DNA of 6,228 nt from JAOTYV01 sp041557595 (GTDB taxonomy: Bacteria; Pseudomonadota; Alphaproteobacteria; UBA8366). The stretch is taken from positions 1 through 6,228 of the forward strand of contig JBFFGE010000235.1 in the NCBI GenBank assembly GCA_041557595.1. Reading direction: 5' to 3'. Below are positions 6,212-6,228 of this stretch, piece after piece. Under the pieces are notes generated by a model. The model saw only the letters and a list, made by a program, of their open reading frames with translations. It ran no database searches and was not told the origin of the DNA. Numbering within the stretch: the stretch's first letter is position 1; each line of letters starts with the position of its first letter. The translations under genes were made by a program, and so were the position numbers.

Positions 6212-6228
6212 CGAACCGGAACGGTTCG
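6212..6228 (+). terminator. Perfect 7-bp hairpin after the LysR gene, probable intrinsic terminator (cut by window end)
   Basis: CGAACCG (6212-6218), loop GAA, CGGTTCG (6222-6228) form a perfect stem starting 14 bases after the LysR stop. A following T-run would lie outside the window, so termination is likely but unconfirmed. Confidence 0.6.

Noticed and set aside
1..6228. Mobile elements, CRISPR arrays, tRNA or rRNA genes
   Set aside because: No transposase or integrase frame, no spaced direct repeats and no RNA gene signature was found; genes have uniform composition and tight chromosomal packing.

Overview
The window looks like ordinary chromosome from a GC-rich alphaproteobacterium, most likely Rhodospirillales-like or a relative. 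The reasons are the high-GC codon usage, the gene order carB-greA-lrp, and a LysR-type regulator that resembles the rhizobial LsrB / Brucella VtlR group from memory. No sequence search was possible, so the taxonomic call is inference.

Left part (1-1003, plus strand): the 3' end of carB (allosteric MGS-like domain of the carbamoyl-phosphate synthase large subunit), then a complete 157-residue greA. A short convergent gap with two small hairpins separates greA from a minus-strand Lrp/AsnC-family regulator (1048-1551, possibly starting at 1569).

Middle (1552-2684): a divergent, AT-rich intergenic region carries an inverted repeat (1575-1598) that looks like an operator for the Lrp-type protein. 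It faces an ELM1-family (DUF1022) gene, a GT-B-like protein of unknown bacterial function.

Right part (2706-6228, plus strand): a sigma70-like promoter (2706-2734) and a good ribosome binding site precede a tight three-gene cluster. The genes are a 2-oxoglutarate/Fe(II) dioxygenase of the prolyl-4-hydroxylase type, a 639-residue protein I cannot assign to a family, and an LsrB/VtlR-like LysR regulator. The first pair overlaps by ATGA and the second by TAATG, so the three are probably translated as a coupled unit. A perfect 7-bp hairpin at the very end of the window probably terminates the unit.

The part most worth attention is this cluster. The 639-residue protein appears to be a degenerate Rossmann-like N-terminal domain followed by four related beta-rich modules. 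It sits with a hydroxylase and a possible glycosyltransferase in the place where, as I recall from rhizobia, trxB lies between lrp and lsrB. A role in modifying a surface glycan or protein under LsrB-like control is a hypothesis only.
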